A stretch of DNA of 64,000 bases from Streptomyces sp. NBC_00461. Its GTDB lineage: Bacteria; Actinomycetota; Actinomycetes; Streptomycetales; Streptomycetaceae. The stretch's first letter is position 1. Each line of letters opens with the position of its first letter. The DNA lies in contig NZ_CP107902.1 of assembly GCF_036013935.1 (NCBI RefSeq), positions 4,435,001-4,499,000 of the forward strand, written 5' to 3'. Shown piece after piece: positions 35,793 to 43,928 of the stretch. A program made the translations under genes and the position numbers. The notes under the pieces are model-generated. The model did not search any database and was not told the DNA's origin. It saw only the letters and a program-made list of their open reading frames with translations.

Positions 35793-36192
35793 CTCGCCCC
35801 ACCACCTCCGCCAACAACTCCTCCGCCACGAACAGCACCCGTTCCGACGGCACCGACCGCCACCCCAACGGCCACGTCTGCCCGCTCAGCGCCGGTACGC
35901 CCACGTACGCCTGCGCGCCGTCACCGCGCGTCAACGCCCGTACGCCTGGCGGCCATCGGAAACCGGATGCGGTTTGCGGAGGCAACAGGAAGTACAGGTA
36001 CCGCTCGCCGGTGAACTCCCGGAGGATCGGCCCGGCGTCGAAGTCCGTGCACAACACCAGGTCGGTGGCGACGTGTTCACCCAGCTCACCCTTGATACGG
36101 ATGGCGTCGAAGTGGATGCCGGCGTGCCGCAGGGCGTGACCGGAGGCGGGGATCCAGGTCGGGATCCAGGGGGAGGAGATTCTCTCGTTCAT
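35755..36192 (-). CDS. Small uncharacterised protein (prim-pol accessory-like)
   Basis: A 145-residue protein rich in aromatic residues and without transmembrane segments. It resembles, by eye only, small Streptomyces proteins related to the N-terminal part of bifunctional DNA primase/polymerases (phrases HAGIHFDAIRI and YLYFLLPPQTASGFRWPPGV). The ATG at 36192 was chosen as the first start downstream of the DUF397 remnant. Its function is unknown, and it could be part of a mobile-DNA cargo. Confidence 0.55.
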   Translation of the reverse strand: MNERISSPWIPTWIPASGHALRHAGIHFDAIRIKGELGEHVATDLVLCTDFDAGPILREFTGERYLYFLLPPQTASGFRWPPGVRALTRGDGAQAYVGVPALSGQTWPLGWRSVPSERVLFVAEELLAEVVGRVSRPCPLVPPKP

Positions 36193-36195
36193 GAA

Positions 36196-36303
36196 ATAGC
36201 CCTCACCCCGGCCACCATCCACATCCGCGACTCCAAGCACCCCGCCGCAGACGTTCTCCACCTGACCCCCGCCACCTGGTCGGCGTTCCTGAAGTCCCTC
36301 TAG
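36196..36303 (+). pseudogene. C-terminal remnant of a DUF397 gene
   Basis: The reading IALTPATIHIRDSKHP followed by HLTPATWSAFLKSL matches the second half of DUF397 proteins, which pair with XRE regulators in Streptomyces. The start and first half are missing, as is any XRE partner. Confidence 0.7.
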
Positions 36304-37256
36304 AACATCCCGTTGCCGTTCGCGGAGCTCTCCGGTACGTCCTGCAGCACATCCCAGTGCTCCACGATCTTCCCGCCCCGCACCCGGAACAGATCGACCA
36401 CGGCCTGACCCCGCTCCCCCGGCGCGTTCACGTAGTGACTGTGCACCGCCACCAGATCGCCTTCGGCGATGACCCGCTTCGGCGTGACCGTCAGCTGCGG
36501 GAACTGCTTGAAGTACGCGCCGAGCCCTGACCTCGCGCCCTCCACACCGTCCGCGATGTTCGGGTTGTGCTGGTGGTACTCGGACCCCCAGTACCGGTCG
36601 AGCGCCGACAGATCCTTCTTCACCAGCAGTTGATCGACCGCAGCCGTCACCAGCTTCTCGTTGTACGCGGTGAGGAAACGCGAACCCGGACACACCGTCT
36701 GCGGCCAACTCACCGTCGAGAACATGTCGTTGCCGTTGGCCGACTTCTCCGGCACGGCCTGCCCCGTGTCCCAGTGCTCGGCGATCTTCCCGCCCTGGAA
36801 GCGGAAGATGTCGAAGACCGCGGAACCGCGCGTGCCCGGCGTCAGGACGACGTTGGAGTGCACCAGGACGAGGTCACCCTCGGAGATCACCCGCTTGATG
36901 TCGTACGTGGCGTCGGGGAACTGCCGGTGTACCGAGACGGCCAGGCCCTTCAGCGTCTCCGCGCCGTCCGCGGCCAGCGGATTGTGCTGGATGTAGTCCG
37001 GCCGTACGAAACGGTCCACGACCGCGGTGTCACCGCGCTCGAACACACCCTTGAGGACGTCGGCGGCGACCGCCTTCTGGTAATCGAGGCGGGCGGAGGC
37101 GTCGTAGCCGGAACCCGCATGTGCACCGAAACCGGCGTGTGTACCGGAACCGGCGACCGGCGCGGACGCCACGGCAGGCACGGCGGCGGCGCCCAGCAGC
37201 ACGGCTGAGACGGCAACGGCGACAAGGGTCCTGCGGGCAGACGTGGTGGGGGGCAT
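36300..37256 (-). CDS. Secreted protein with two SnoaL-like domains
   Basis: A 318-residue exported protein. A signal peptide (about 1-30) precedes a duplicated NTF2/SnoaL-like fold, about residues 50-175 and 185-318. The halves share the sequence pattern YxQHNP-ADG, VHRQFP/YFKQFP, KRVIxEGDLV-VHS, GGKI-EHWD and SANGN. Polyketide cyclases use this fold, but no function can be assigned. The ATG at 37256 was chosen from the signal peptide. It is divergent from the aldo-keto reductase across a palindromic site. Confidence 0.85.
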   Translation of the reverse strand: MPPTTSARRTLVAVAVSAVLLGAAAVPAVASAPVAGSGTHAGFGAHAGSGYDASARLDYQKAVAADVLKGVFERGDTAVVDRFVRPDYIQHNPLAADGAETLKGLAVSVHRQFPDATYDIKRVISEGDLVLVHSNVVLTPGTRGSAVFDIFRFQGGKIAEHWDTGQAVPEKSANGNDMFSTVSWPQTVCPGSRFLTAYNEKLVTAAVDQLLVKKDLSALDRYWGSEYHQHNPNIADGVEGARSGLGAYFKQFPQLTVTPKRVIAEGDLVAVHSHYVNAPGERGQAVVDLFRVRGGKIVEHWDVLQDVPESSANGNGMF

Positions 37257-37313
37257 GTGGCTCTCCGGTGATGGATATTGAAAGTTCAAGCTTACGCTTC
37301 CCACAGGAAAGCA

Positions 37314-37328
37314 CTAACCATTGGTTAG
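37314..37328. promoter_or_regulatory. Palindrome CTAACCA-T-TGGTTAG in a divergent promoter
   Basis: A perfect 7-bp-arm palindrome lies between the SnoaL-like gene and the aldo-keto reductase. It looks like a TetR-type operator that could control both genes. No regulator gene is adjacent. Confidence 0.65.
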
Positions 37329-37380
37329 CGTCAAGATCTCTCTTGCGTAGAGCGCACTCCAAGCCGTTGGCTAGGGAGTC

Positions 37381-38373
37381 ATGGAGTACACGCAGCTCGG
37401 ACGCACGGGACTCAAGGTCAGCCGGCTGGTCCTCGGCACGATGAACTTCGGACCGCAGACGAACGAGGCGGACAGCCACGCGATCATGGACGCGGCGCTG
37501 GACGCGGGCATTAACTACTTCGACACGGCCAACGTGTACGGCTGGGGCGAGAACAAGGGCCGTACCGAGGAAATCGTCGGCACCTGGTTCGCCAAGAGCG
37601 CCGCTCACCGCGACAAGGTCGTCCTCGCCACCAAGGTCTACGGCAACATGGCCGCCGACGGCGCCGCCTGGCCGAACCACGACAAGCTTTCCGCGCTGAA
37701 CATCCGGCGCGCGGTCGACGCCAGCCTCAAGCGGCTGCAGACCGACTACATCGACGTCTACCAGTTCCACCACATCGACCGCAGCACTCCCTTCGAGGAG
37801 ATCTGGCAGGCGATCGACGTGCTGGTCCAGCAGGGCAAGATCCTGTACGTCGGGTCCTCCAACTTCCCCGGCTACAAGATCGCCCAGGCCAACGAGATCG
37901 CAGCGAAGCGTGCCGGCACCATCGGCCTCGTCAGCGAGCAGTGCCTCTACAACCTCGCCGAGCGCCGCGCCGAGATGGAGGTCATTCCGGCCGCGCAGGA
38001 GTACGGGCTCGGGGTCATCCCCTGGTCGCCGCTGCACGGCGGGCTGCTGGGCGGTGTCATCAAGAAGGAGGTCGAGGGCGGGCGCAGGGCGAGCGGCCGG
38101 GCCGCCGACACCCTCGCCAACCCCACCGAGCGCGCGCGGATCCAGGCCTACGAGGACCTGCTGGAGAAGCACGGCGTGGAGCCCGGCGAGGCCGCCCTGG
38201 CCTGGCTGCTCACCCGGCCCGGCGTGACCGGCCCGATCGTCGGCCCGCGCACCGCCGAGCAGCTGGAGTCGGCCGTGCGCGCGGTCGAGCTGGAGCTCAG
38301 CGAGGAACTGCTGTCCGGCCTGGACGAGATCTTCCCGGGCCCGGGGCCCTCTCCGGAGGCCTTCGCCTGGTAG
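37381..38373 (+). CDS. Aldo/keto reductase
   Basis: A 330-residue NADPH-dependent oxidoreductase of the TIM-barrel AKR family. The catalytic Asp-Tyr pair is in INYFDTANVYG, the Lys in VVLATKVYG and the His in QFHHIDR. The NADP-binding segments GLGVIPWSPLHGG and VGPRTAEQLE are present, as in the YhdN/general-stress type. The ATG at 37381 matches the family start. The stop sits at the edge of a strong terminator. Its substrate is unknown, probably an aldehyde. Confidence 0.92.
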   Translation: MEYTQLGRTGLKVSRLVLGTMNFGPQTNEADSHAIMDAALDAGINYFDTANVYGWGENKGRTEEIVGTWFAKSAAHRDKVVLATKVYGNMAADGAAWPNHDKLSALNIRRAVDASLKRLQTDYIDVYQFHHIDRSTPFEEIWQAIDVLVQQGKILYVGSSNFPGYKIAQANEIAAKRAGTIGLVSEQCLYNLAERRAEMEVIPAAQEYGLGVIPWSPLHGGLLGGVIKKEVEGGRRASGRAADTLANPTERARIQAYEDLLEKHGVEPGEAALAWLLTRPGVTGPIVGPRTAEQLESAVRAVELELSEELLSGLDEIFPGPGPSPEAFAW

Positions 38374-38432
38374 CGCCCGTCAGAGGCAGGGCGCGGGGCG
38401 GAGCCGACGTACGGCTCCGCCCCACGGGCGCT
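38372..38432. terminator. Composite hairpin after the aldo-keto reductase
   Basis: An inner perfect 12-bp stem (GGGGCGGAGCCG and complement, 38395-38423) is nested in an outer 9-bp stem (AGCGCCCGT with ACGGGCGCT, 38372-38380 and 38424-38432). It can end transcripts from both strands. Confidence 0.85.
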
Positions 38433-38483
38433 GCCGGCCGCACTCGGCGCGCAGCCGGAGAACGGCCGCGGTTCCGTCCGTCG

Positions 38484-38570
38484 CTACCTGACGGCCGCCG
38501 CCACGACGACCACCACGAGCATGAGAACGAGCGCACCGGCCATGATCCGGTTCCGGGTTTTCGGGTCCAC
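38484..38570 (-). CDS. 28-residue single-span membrane peptide
   Basis: A tiny protein (MDPKTRNRIMAG start, then a hydrophobic helix LVLMLVVVVVAAAV). It begins with GTG at 38570 and stops at 38484. A short basic head plus one helix is typical of small membrane peptides that Streptomyces genomes often carry. It lies 10 bp after the RNA phosphodiesterase, so it may be co-transcribed. Confidence 0.55.
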   Translation of the reverse strand: MDPKTRNRIMAGALVLMLVVVVVAAAVR

Positions 38571-38580
38571 GTGGTCGAGC

Positions 38581-39177
38581 CTAACCGGCCCCGCCGAGCG
38601 CCCACCGGGCGACCGCCTCATAGCGGGGCTGTTCCCCGGGTACGCCGGACCTCGGCAGATTGCTGCGCACCAGTGCCAGCTCGCCCACCGTCCACGTGCG
38701 GCTCGTGAACCCCTCCAGCGCCTCCAGGTACGGCTGTGCGTCGATCGCATCCCTGCTGCGGGCCACCGTCAGATGGGCCTTGTACCGCCGGTGCTCCCCC
38801 ATCGGCACGCCGGCCTTCCGCGCCGCCGCCTCCGCCCGGTCGGCGAGCAGCCGCAGTGTGTGCACCTCCCCCTCGGCGCCGGCCCACAGCGCCCGCCCGT
38901 GCCCGAACTGCCCGCCGCCCCGCACCGCCAGCGCAAAGGGATCGGTACGCCGGGCCGCCCGCTCCAGCCGGGCCGACAGGTCCGGTACGACGTCGTCGTC
39001 GACGTCTCCGTAGAACGCGAGCGTGAAGTGCCAACCAGGGGCCCCGCCGCGGGGCGACCCCGGGCGCCCGGTCCAGCGCAGCGCCTCCGCGCCGGGCAGC
39101 TTCCTCAACTCGGCCACCTTCGCGGCGAGTTCGGCGGCGACGTCGTCCGGGGGAAGCACGGCGGCGAAGAGTCTCAT
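38581..39177 (-). CDS. thpR: RNA 2',3'-cyclic phosphodiesterase (2'-5' RNA ligase family)
   Basis: A 198-residue 2H-phosphoesterase that opens 2',3'-cyclic phosphates of RNA. The two catalytic HxT(L/V) motifs are HFTLAFYG (about residue 53) and HLTVARS (about residue 137). Start at ATG 39177; a start nine bases upstream is also open. It is divergent from the acetyltransferase with only 26 bp between starts, so both mRNAs are probably leaderless or nearly so. Confidence 0.9.
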   Translation of the reverse strand: MRLFAAVLPPDDVAAELAAKVAELRKLPGAEALRWTGRPGSPRGGAPGWHFTLAFYGDVDDDVVPDLSARLERAARRTDPFALAVRGGGQFGHGRALWAGAEGEVHTLRLLADRAEAAARKAGVPMGEHRRYKAHLTVARSRDAIDAQPYLEALEGFTSRTWTVGELALVRSNLPRSGVPGEQPRYEAVARWALGGAG

Positions 39178-39203
39178 GCGCACCACCCTGCCACCATGGG
39201 CGC

Positions 39204-39722
39204 ATGGAGATCAGCATCAGAGAAGGCGGACCCGACGACGTCCCGGCGATACTCGGCATGCTCGACAGCTGTGTGGAGTGGCTGGTGGCCGAGGGCCGCA
39301 CCGGCCAGTGGGGGACCGAGCCCCTGTCCGAGCACCGGAAGACGGTGGACTCGGTCGTGGGGTACATGGAGGAGGGCACGACCTACATCGCCGAGGCGGA
39401 CGGCGTGCCGGCGGCCACCCTCACCGTGACCGGCGCACCCGGCGCCTACCTGTCCCACCTGCCGCCGCCCGGCGAGCCCGAGCGCTACATCCACTGGCTG
39501 GCCTCCGACCGCCGGTTCAAGGGCCACGGCGTGGGCAGCGCCCTGCTGGCGCACGCCGCCGAGGAGACCAGGCGTGCCGGCGTCCTGCTGCTGAGGGTCG
39601 ACTGCTACGCCGGCGACGACGGCAGGCTCGTCCGCTACTACGAGGACAACGGGTTCCTGCGCACCGAGACCTACACCGCCTCGAGCGAGTGGCCGGGACA
39701 GGTGCTGGCCCGGAGGCTGTAG
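39204..39722 (+). CDS. GNAT family acetyltransferase
   Basis: A 172-residue acetyltransferase. The acetyl-CoA loop is RRFKGHGVGSALLAHA (about residue 105-120), and YYEDNGFLR marks the C-terminal strand. The target is unknown. The ATG at 39204 is close to the divergent RNA phosphodiesterase. Its 3' end is part of the terminator shared with the MFS gene. Confidence 0.88.
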   Translation: MEISIREGGPDDVPAILGMLDSCVEWLVAEGRTGQWGTEPLSEHRKTVDSVVGYMEEGTTYIAEADGVPAATLTVTGAPGAYLSHLPPPGEPERYIHWLASDRRFKGHGVGSALLAHAAEETRRAGVLLLRVDCYAGDDGRLVRYYEDNGFLRTETYTASSEWPGQVLARRL

Positions 39723-39739
39723 TCCGCAGCCTCCGGGCC
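39707..39739. terminator. Bidirectional terminator between GNAT and MFS genes
   Basis: A perfect 13-bp stem (GGCCCGGAGGCTG and complement) with a short loop. The 5' arm lies in the last codons of the GNAT gene. It serves both convergent genes. Confidence 0.85.
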
Positions 39740-39750
39740 CACGGGCGTTC

Positions 39751-41097
39751 TCACGCCGCCGCGGCCAGCTCCTCCTGCCGCTCCCGCGGCACGAACCGGA
39801 CGTGGGGGTGGCCGCGGTTCCAGCCGACCGACAGACGCAGGCCGCCGACGCGGGCCAGGACGAGGCCGATGACGATCGCCGCACCCGCGGCGATCGCACC
39901 GCCGACGGCCATGCCCGCCCGGACGCCGTACACGTCCGTGATCCATCCGGCGATGGGCGCGCCGATGGGTGTGCCGCCCATGAACACCATCATGTAGAGG
40001 GCCAGTACCCGGCCGCGCATGGCCGGGTCGGTGGCCATCTGGACGCTGGTGTTGGCGGTGACGTTGACCGTCATGCCGAACATGCCGATCGGGACCATCA
40101 GCAGGGCGAACAGCCACAGCGAGGGGGCGGCCGCGGCCACCAGCTCCAGGGCGCCGAAGGCCAGGGCCGCCGCGATCATCACCCGCATCCTGGCCGTACC
40201 GCGGCGGGCCGCGAGCAGCGCGCCGGCCAGCGAACCGACGGCCATCAGCGTGTTGAAGAGGCTGTAGGAGCCGGCTCCGGCATGGAAGACGTCGTCGGCG
40301 AAGGCGGACAGGTAGACCGGGAAGTTGAAGCCGAAGGTGCCGATGAACCCGACCAGGGCGATGGTCCAGATCAGTTCGGGGCGCCCGGCGACATACTGGA
40401 GCCCCTCCCTCAGCTGGCCCTTCCCGCGCGGCGCCCGCTCGACGACATGCAGCTCACGCGCACGCATCAGCAGCAGGCCCACCATGGGGGCGACGAAGGA
40501 CAGGCCGTTGAAGAGGAAGGCGTAGCCGGTACCGACACCGGTGATCATGAGGCCTGCGACCGCCGGGCCGATCAGGCGGGCGGACTGGAAGTTCGCCGAG
40601 TTCAGGCTGACCGCGTTCTGCAGTTGCCCGGGGCCGACCATCTCGCTGACGAAGGACTGCCGGGCCGGGTTGTCCACGACCGTGGCGAGGCCGACGGCGA
40701 AGGCGGCGAGGTAGACGTGCCAGACCTGGACGTGGCCGGAGAGGGTGAGGACGGCGAGCGCGATGCCGGCGACGCCCATCGCTGACTGGGTGACCAGCAG
40801 CGTGCGGCGCTTGGGCAGGCGGTCGACGAGTACACCGCCGTAGAGGCCGAAGAGCAGCATCGGCAGGAACTGCAGTGCCGTCGTGACACCGACGGCGGTC
40901 GCGGAGCCGGTGAGGCTGAGGACCAGCCAGTCCTGGGCGATGCGCTGCATCCAGGTGCCGATGTTGGAGACGACCTGGCCGGCGAAGAAAAGTCGGTAGT
41001 TCCTGACGCGCAGGGAGCTGAACATCGAGGATCTGTGCGAAACAGGGGTAGTAGGTGCCGGTGCGGGGGCGGAGTCTGCTCCGGATCCCGTACTCAA
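39751..41097 (-). CDS. MFS transporter (drug/siderophore exporter type), TTG start
   Basis: A 448-residue major-facilitator protein with 12 predicted spans, similar to the enterobactin-exporter/DHA3 group. The MFS landmarks GLYGGVLVDRLPKRR (loop 2-3) and NPARQSFVSEMV are visible. The start is the rare TTG at 41097. It is supported by an AAGGAGG site nine bases upstream, and no other start is well placed. It follows the MarR gene by 31 bp, so the two form an operon, probably for resistance or efflux of an unknown compound. Confidence 0.88.
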   Translation of the reverse strand: MSTGSGADSAPAPAPTTPVSHRSSMFSSLRVRNYRLFFAGQVVSNIGTWMQRIAQDWLVLSLTGSATAVGVTTALQFLPMLLFGLYGGVLVDRLPKRRTLLVTQSAMGVAGIALAVLTLSGHVQVWHVYLAAFAVGLATVVDNPARQSFVSEMVGPGQLQNAVSLNSANFQSARLIGPAVAGLMITGVGTGYAFLFNGLSFVAPMVGLLLMRARELHVVERAPRGKGQLREGLQYVAGRPELIWTIALVGFIGTFGFNFPVYLSAFADDVFHAGAGSYSLFNTLMAVGSLAGALLAARRGTARMRVMIAAALAFGALELVAAAAPSLWLFALLMVPIGMFGMTVNVTANTSVQMATDPAMRGRVLALYMMVFMGGTPIGAPIAGWITDVYGVRAGMAVGGAIAAGAAIVIGLVLARVGGLRLSVGWNRGHPHVRFVPRERQEELAAAA

Positions 41098-41128
41098 AAG
41101 GGTTCGCCTCCTTGTCTGGGGGTGCGGC

Positions 41129-41566
41129 TTACAGATGTGCGAGCTTCTCCAGCACGGGGGCGGCGGCGCGAAGTTTCGCCCACTCGTCCTCGTCCAGGCC
41201 CTCGACCAGATCGGCCAGGAACGCGTTGCGCTTGGCGCGGCTCTCCTTGAGCATCGCCTCGGCCTGCTCGGTCTTGGTGACGACCTTCTGGCGCCGGTCC
41301 TCGGGGTGCGGCTCCATCCGGACCAGCCCCTTTGCCTCCAGCAGCGCGACGATGCGGGTCATCGACGGCGGCTGCACGTGCTCCTTGCGGGCGAGCTCGC
41401 CAGGCGTGGCACTGCCGCAGTTGGACAGGGTGCCCAGCACCGACATCTCGGTGGGGCTGAGCGACTCGTCGACCCGCTGGTGCTTGAGCCGACGCGACAG
41501 CCGCATGACAGCTGATCGAAGGGAGTTCACGGCGGCAGCATCGTCGCCATGGGTGAGGTCCGACAT
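41129..41566 (-). CDS. MarR family transcriptional regulator
   Basis: A 145-residue winged-helix repressor. The DNA-binding part is STPTEMSVLGTL to MTRIVALLEAKGLVRMEPHPEDRRQ (about residues 40-100), with the wing DRR motif. The ATG at 41566 was preferred to one 18 bases upstream because the operator-like repeat lies there. It is the first gene of a two-gene operon with the MFS exporter and probably controls it. Confidence 0.9.
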   Translation of the reverse strand: MSDLTHGDDAAAVNSLRSAVMRLSRRLKHQRVDESLSPTEMSVLGTLSNCGSATPGELARKEHVQPPSMTRIVALLEAKGLVRMEPHPEDRRQKVVTKTEQAEAMLKESRAKRNAFLADLVEGLDEDEWAKLRAAAPVLEKLAHL

Positions 41567-41569
41567 CTC

Positions 41570-41597
41570 TTTAGCGTAACTCATTACCCTGGCTAAA
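41570..41597. promoter_or_regulatory. Inverted repeat TTTAGC...GCTAAA before marR
   Basis: Perfect 6-bp arms with a 16-bp spacer that holds a likely promoter -10 (GTAATGAG on the minus strand). It directly precedes the MarR start and is a good candidate autorepression site. Confidence 0.55.
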
Positions 41598-41747
41598 CAA
41601 GCTGGCGCGTGCACGGATTCCCGTGACTCAGGCCACTGAAACCCGGGGATCTGGGGGCATCCCCCAGTAAACGCAGCTTCACCCGTACGAGTGAGTCAAG
41701 TGCGGAAAGTGAACATCGCTCGAAGCCCGCCAGCGACCCTCGTGTGC

Positions 41748-41930
41748 ATGGGGACCAGCGTGCTCAGCCTGCGGATGGACGGGGAGCTGCTCGAACGGCT
41801 CCGGGACCGTGCCACGAAAAGGGGAATGAGCGTCCAGGACTATGTGGTCCGGACGCTCATTCGAGACGACTTCGACGAGCGCTTCCAGGCGGCCGTCGAC
41901 GAGACGGAGAAGTTCTACGGGGTCACGTGA
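41748..41930 (+). CDS. Ribbon-helix-helix small protein
   Basis: A 60-residue protein with the pattern VLSLRMDGELLERLRDRATK, GMSVQDYVVRTL and then an acidic tail, like the CopG/Arc type of DNA-binding antitoxins. It starts with the ATG at 41748. No toxin gene is adjacent; the next gene is a convergent permease. It could be an orphan antitoxin or a small regulator. Confidence 0.72.
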   Translation: MGTSVLSLRMDGELLERLRDRATKRGMSVQDYVVRTLIRDDFDERFQAAVDETEKFYGVT

Positions 41931-41939
41931 GCCCGCGCA

Positions 41940-43391
41940 TCACGTCAGGCCCAGGGCCGGCATCAGGTAGTAGAAGGCGAAGACCGCCGAGACGACGTAC
42001 ATCGCGACCGGGATCTCCCTGCCCCGCCCGGCGGCCAGACGCAGCACGACGAAGGTGATGAAGCCCATGCCGATGCCGTTGGTGATCGAGTAGGTGAACG
42101 GCATCATCACCATCGTCACGAAGGCCGGCATGGCGATCGTGTAGTCGGCCCAGTCGATCTCCTTGACCGAGCCGGCCAGGATCAGGAAGCCCACCGCGAG
42201 CAGGGCCGGGGTGGCCGCCTGGGAGGGGACCATCGTGGCGACCGGCGTGAGGAACAGGGCGATGGTGAACAGTCCGCCGGTGACGACGTTCGCGAAGCCC
42301 GTACGGGCCCCCTCGCCGACACCCGCCGTGGACTCCACGAACGCGGTGGTGGCCGAGGAGGAGCTGGCGCCGCCGGCCGCGACCGCGAGACCGTCGACGA
42401 ACAGGACCTTGTTGATGCCCGGCATATAGCCCTGGGCGTCCGTCAGTTTGGCCTCGTCGCTGACACCCATGATCGTGCCCATCGCGTCGAAGAAGCACGA
42501 CAGCAGCACCGTGAAGACGAAGAGGATGCCGGTCAGCACGCCGACATGGGAGAAGCCACCGAACAGGCTGACCTTCCCGATCAGGCCGAAGTCCGGGCTG
42601 GCGACGGGGTTCCCGGGCCACTTCGGCGTCGTCAGACCCCAGGTCGGGATCTTCGCGACGGAGTTGATGATCACCGCCAGGACCGTCATCGTGACGATCG
42701 AGATCAGGATCGCGCCGGGAACCTTGCGGACGATGAGCGCGAGGGTGAGCAGCGCGCCCAGGATGAAGACCAGGACCGGCCAGCCGTTGAGGTGCCCGTT
42801 GCCGCCGAGCTGGAGCGGCACGGTGGTCTGGGCGACGTCCGGGATGCGGGAGACGAAGCCTGAGTCGACGAGCCCGATCAGCATGATGAACAGGCCGATG
42901 CCGATGGAGATCGCCTTGCGCAGGCTGTAGGGCACGGCGTTCATCACGCGCTCGCGCAGTCCGGTGGCGACCAGCAGCATCACGACGAAGCCCGCCAGGA
43001 CGACCATGCCCATCGCGTCCGGCCAGGACATCCGGGGCGCCAGCTGGAGCGCGACGACCGAGTTCACACCCAGGCCGGCGGCCAGCGCGATCGGCACGTT
43101 GCCGACGACACCCATGAGCAGCGTGGTGAACGCCGCCGTCAGCGCCGTCGCCGTGACCAGCTGGCCGTTGTCCAGATGGTGCCCGTACATGTCCTTCGCG
43201 CTGCCCAGGATGATCGGGTTCAGCACGATGATGTAGGCCATCGCGAAGAAGGTGGCGAAGCCGCCGCGGATCTCGCGCGGCAGGGTGCTGCCGCGCTCGG
43301 AGATCTTGAAGTAGCGGTCGAGTGCGCCGGACGAGGGCGCGTCCCCCGGCTGTTCGGGGGCGGGGACCTTGGCGGGAGCCGAGGTGGGCAT
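41940..43391 (-). CDS. NCS2 family purine permease (adenine/guanine/hypoxanthine type)
   Basis: A 483-residue NCS2/AzgA-like transporter with about 14 spans that would import purine bases. The group motifs are seen: GFATFFAMAYIIVLNP, ALAAGLGVNS, DAMGTIMGVSDEAKL and ASSSSATTAFVESTAGVGEGARTG (split over two helices). The ATG at 43391 agrees with the family start. It is convergent with the small RHH gene. A palindromic site upstream may control it. Confidence 0.9.
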   Translation of the reverse strand: MPTSAPAKVPAPEQPGDAPSSGALDRYFKISERGSTLPREIRGGFATFFAMAYIIVLNPIILGSAKDMYGHHLDNGQLVTATALTAAFTTLLMGVVGNVPIALAAGLGVNSVVALQLAPRMSWPDAMGMVVLAGFVVMLLVATGLRERVMNAVPYSLRKAISIGIGLFIMLIGLVDSGFVSRIPDVAQTTVPLQLGGNGHLNGWPVLVFILGALLTLALIVRKVPGAILISIVTMTVLAVIINSVAKIPTWGLTTPKWPGNPVASPDFGLIGKVSLFGGFSHVGVLTGILFVFTVLLSCFFDAMGTIMGVSDEAKLTDAQGYMPGINKVLFVDGLAVAAGGASSSSATTAFVESTAGVGEGARTGFANVVTGGLFTIALFLTPVATMVPSQAATPALLAVGFLILAGSVKEIDWADYTIAMPAFVTMVMMPFTYSITNGIGMGFITFVVLRLAAGRGREIPVAMYVVSAVFAFYYLMPALGLT

Positions 43392-43423
43392 TGGATGTTC
43401 CTACGAGCAGAAATGGACGGATG

Positions 43424-43434
43424 GAAACGGTTTC
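43424..43434. promoter_or_regulatory. Palindrome GAAAC-G-GTTTC upstream of purine permease
   Basis: A perfect 5-bp-arm palindrome with a single-base centre, 33 bp before the permease start and in the gap to the divergent DUF2530 gene. It has the look of a LacI- or GntR-type operator. Confidence 0.45.
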
Positions 43435-43503
43435 AGTATGAACATATGAACCCATCGACGCTATCTCCGCGCGTAGACCTGATCGCCTCGTAAGCTGTCC
43501 CCC

Positions 43504-43794
43504 ATGGCGAAGTGGACACCCCAGCACGAGGCACCGGAGCCCCTTGAGGGCCCCGTCGTCGCCACCATCACCGGCGGCACGATCCTCTGGTTCGTCCTCT
43601 TCCTGGTACAGCTCCCCTTCTACGGCTGGTTCGACGACCGCGGACACGCCTGGTGGGTGTGGACCTGCCTGGCCGGAGGCGTGCTCGGGCTGTACGGCAT
43701 CTGGTTCGTCAGGAAGCGGGACGCGGCGATCAAGCGGGCGGCGGCACAGGCACCGGGGACGGAGCCGGAGCCGGCTTCCGAGTCCGAGTCCTAG
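43504..43794 (+). CDS. DUF2530 two-span membrane protein
   Basis: A 96-residue protein of unknown role, conserved in actinobacteria. Two hydrophobic helices lie at about 20-45 and 50-70, followed by a charged tail ending in a Glu/Ser/Pro-rich repeat (PEPASESES). The ATG at 43504 has no evident ribosome-binding site; it begins MAKWTPQHEAPEPLEG, the usual family start. Confidence 0.78.
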   Translation: MAKWTPQHEAPEPLEGPVVATITGGTILWFVLFLVQLPFYGWFDDRGHAWWVWTCLAGGVLGLYGIWFVRKRDAAIKRAAAQAPGTEPEPASESES

Positions 43795-43928
43795 TCCGAG
43801 TCCTAGTCGGCCGAACAGGCCTTCCTGCCACCGGCCGTACTACCACCGCACGAGTTCGCTCCTCCCCAGGTCGGATCTTCCGGTCACTCGGCGGGTGAAG
43901 CCGCAAATCCGCACGTACCGTCGAATGC

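Noticed and set aside
43392..43503. Purine riboswitch ahead of the permease gene
   Set aside because: No purine aptamer core is visible. The palindrome is a better candidate for control.
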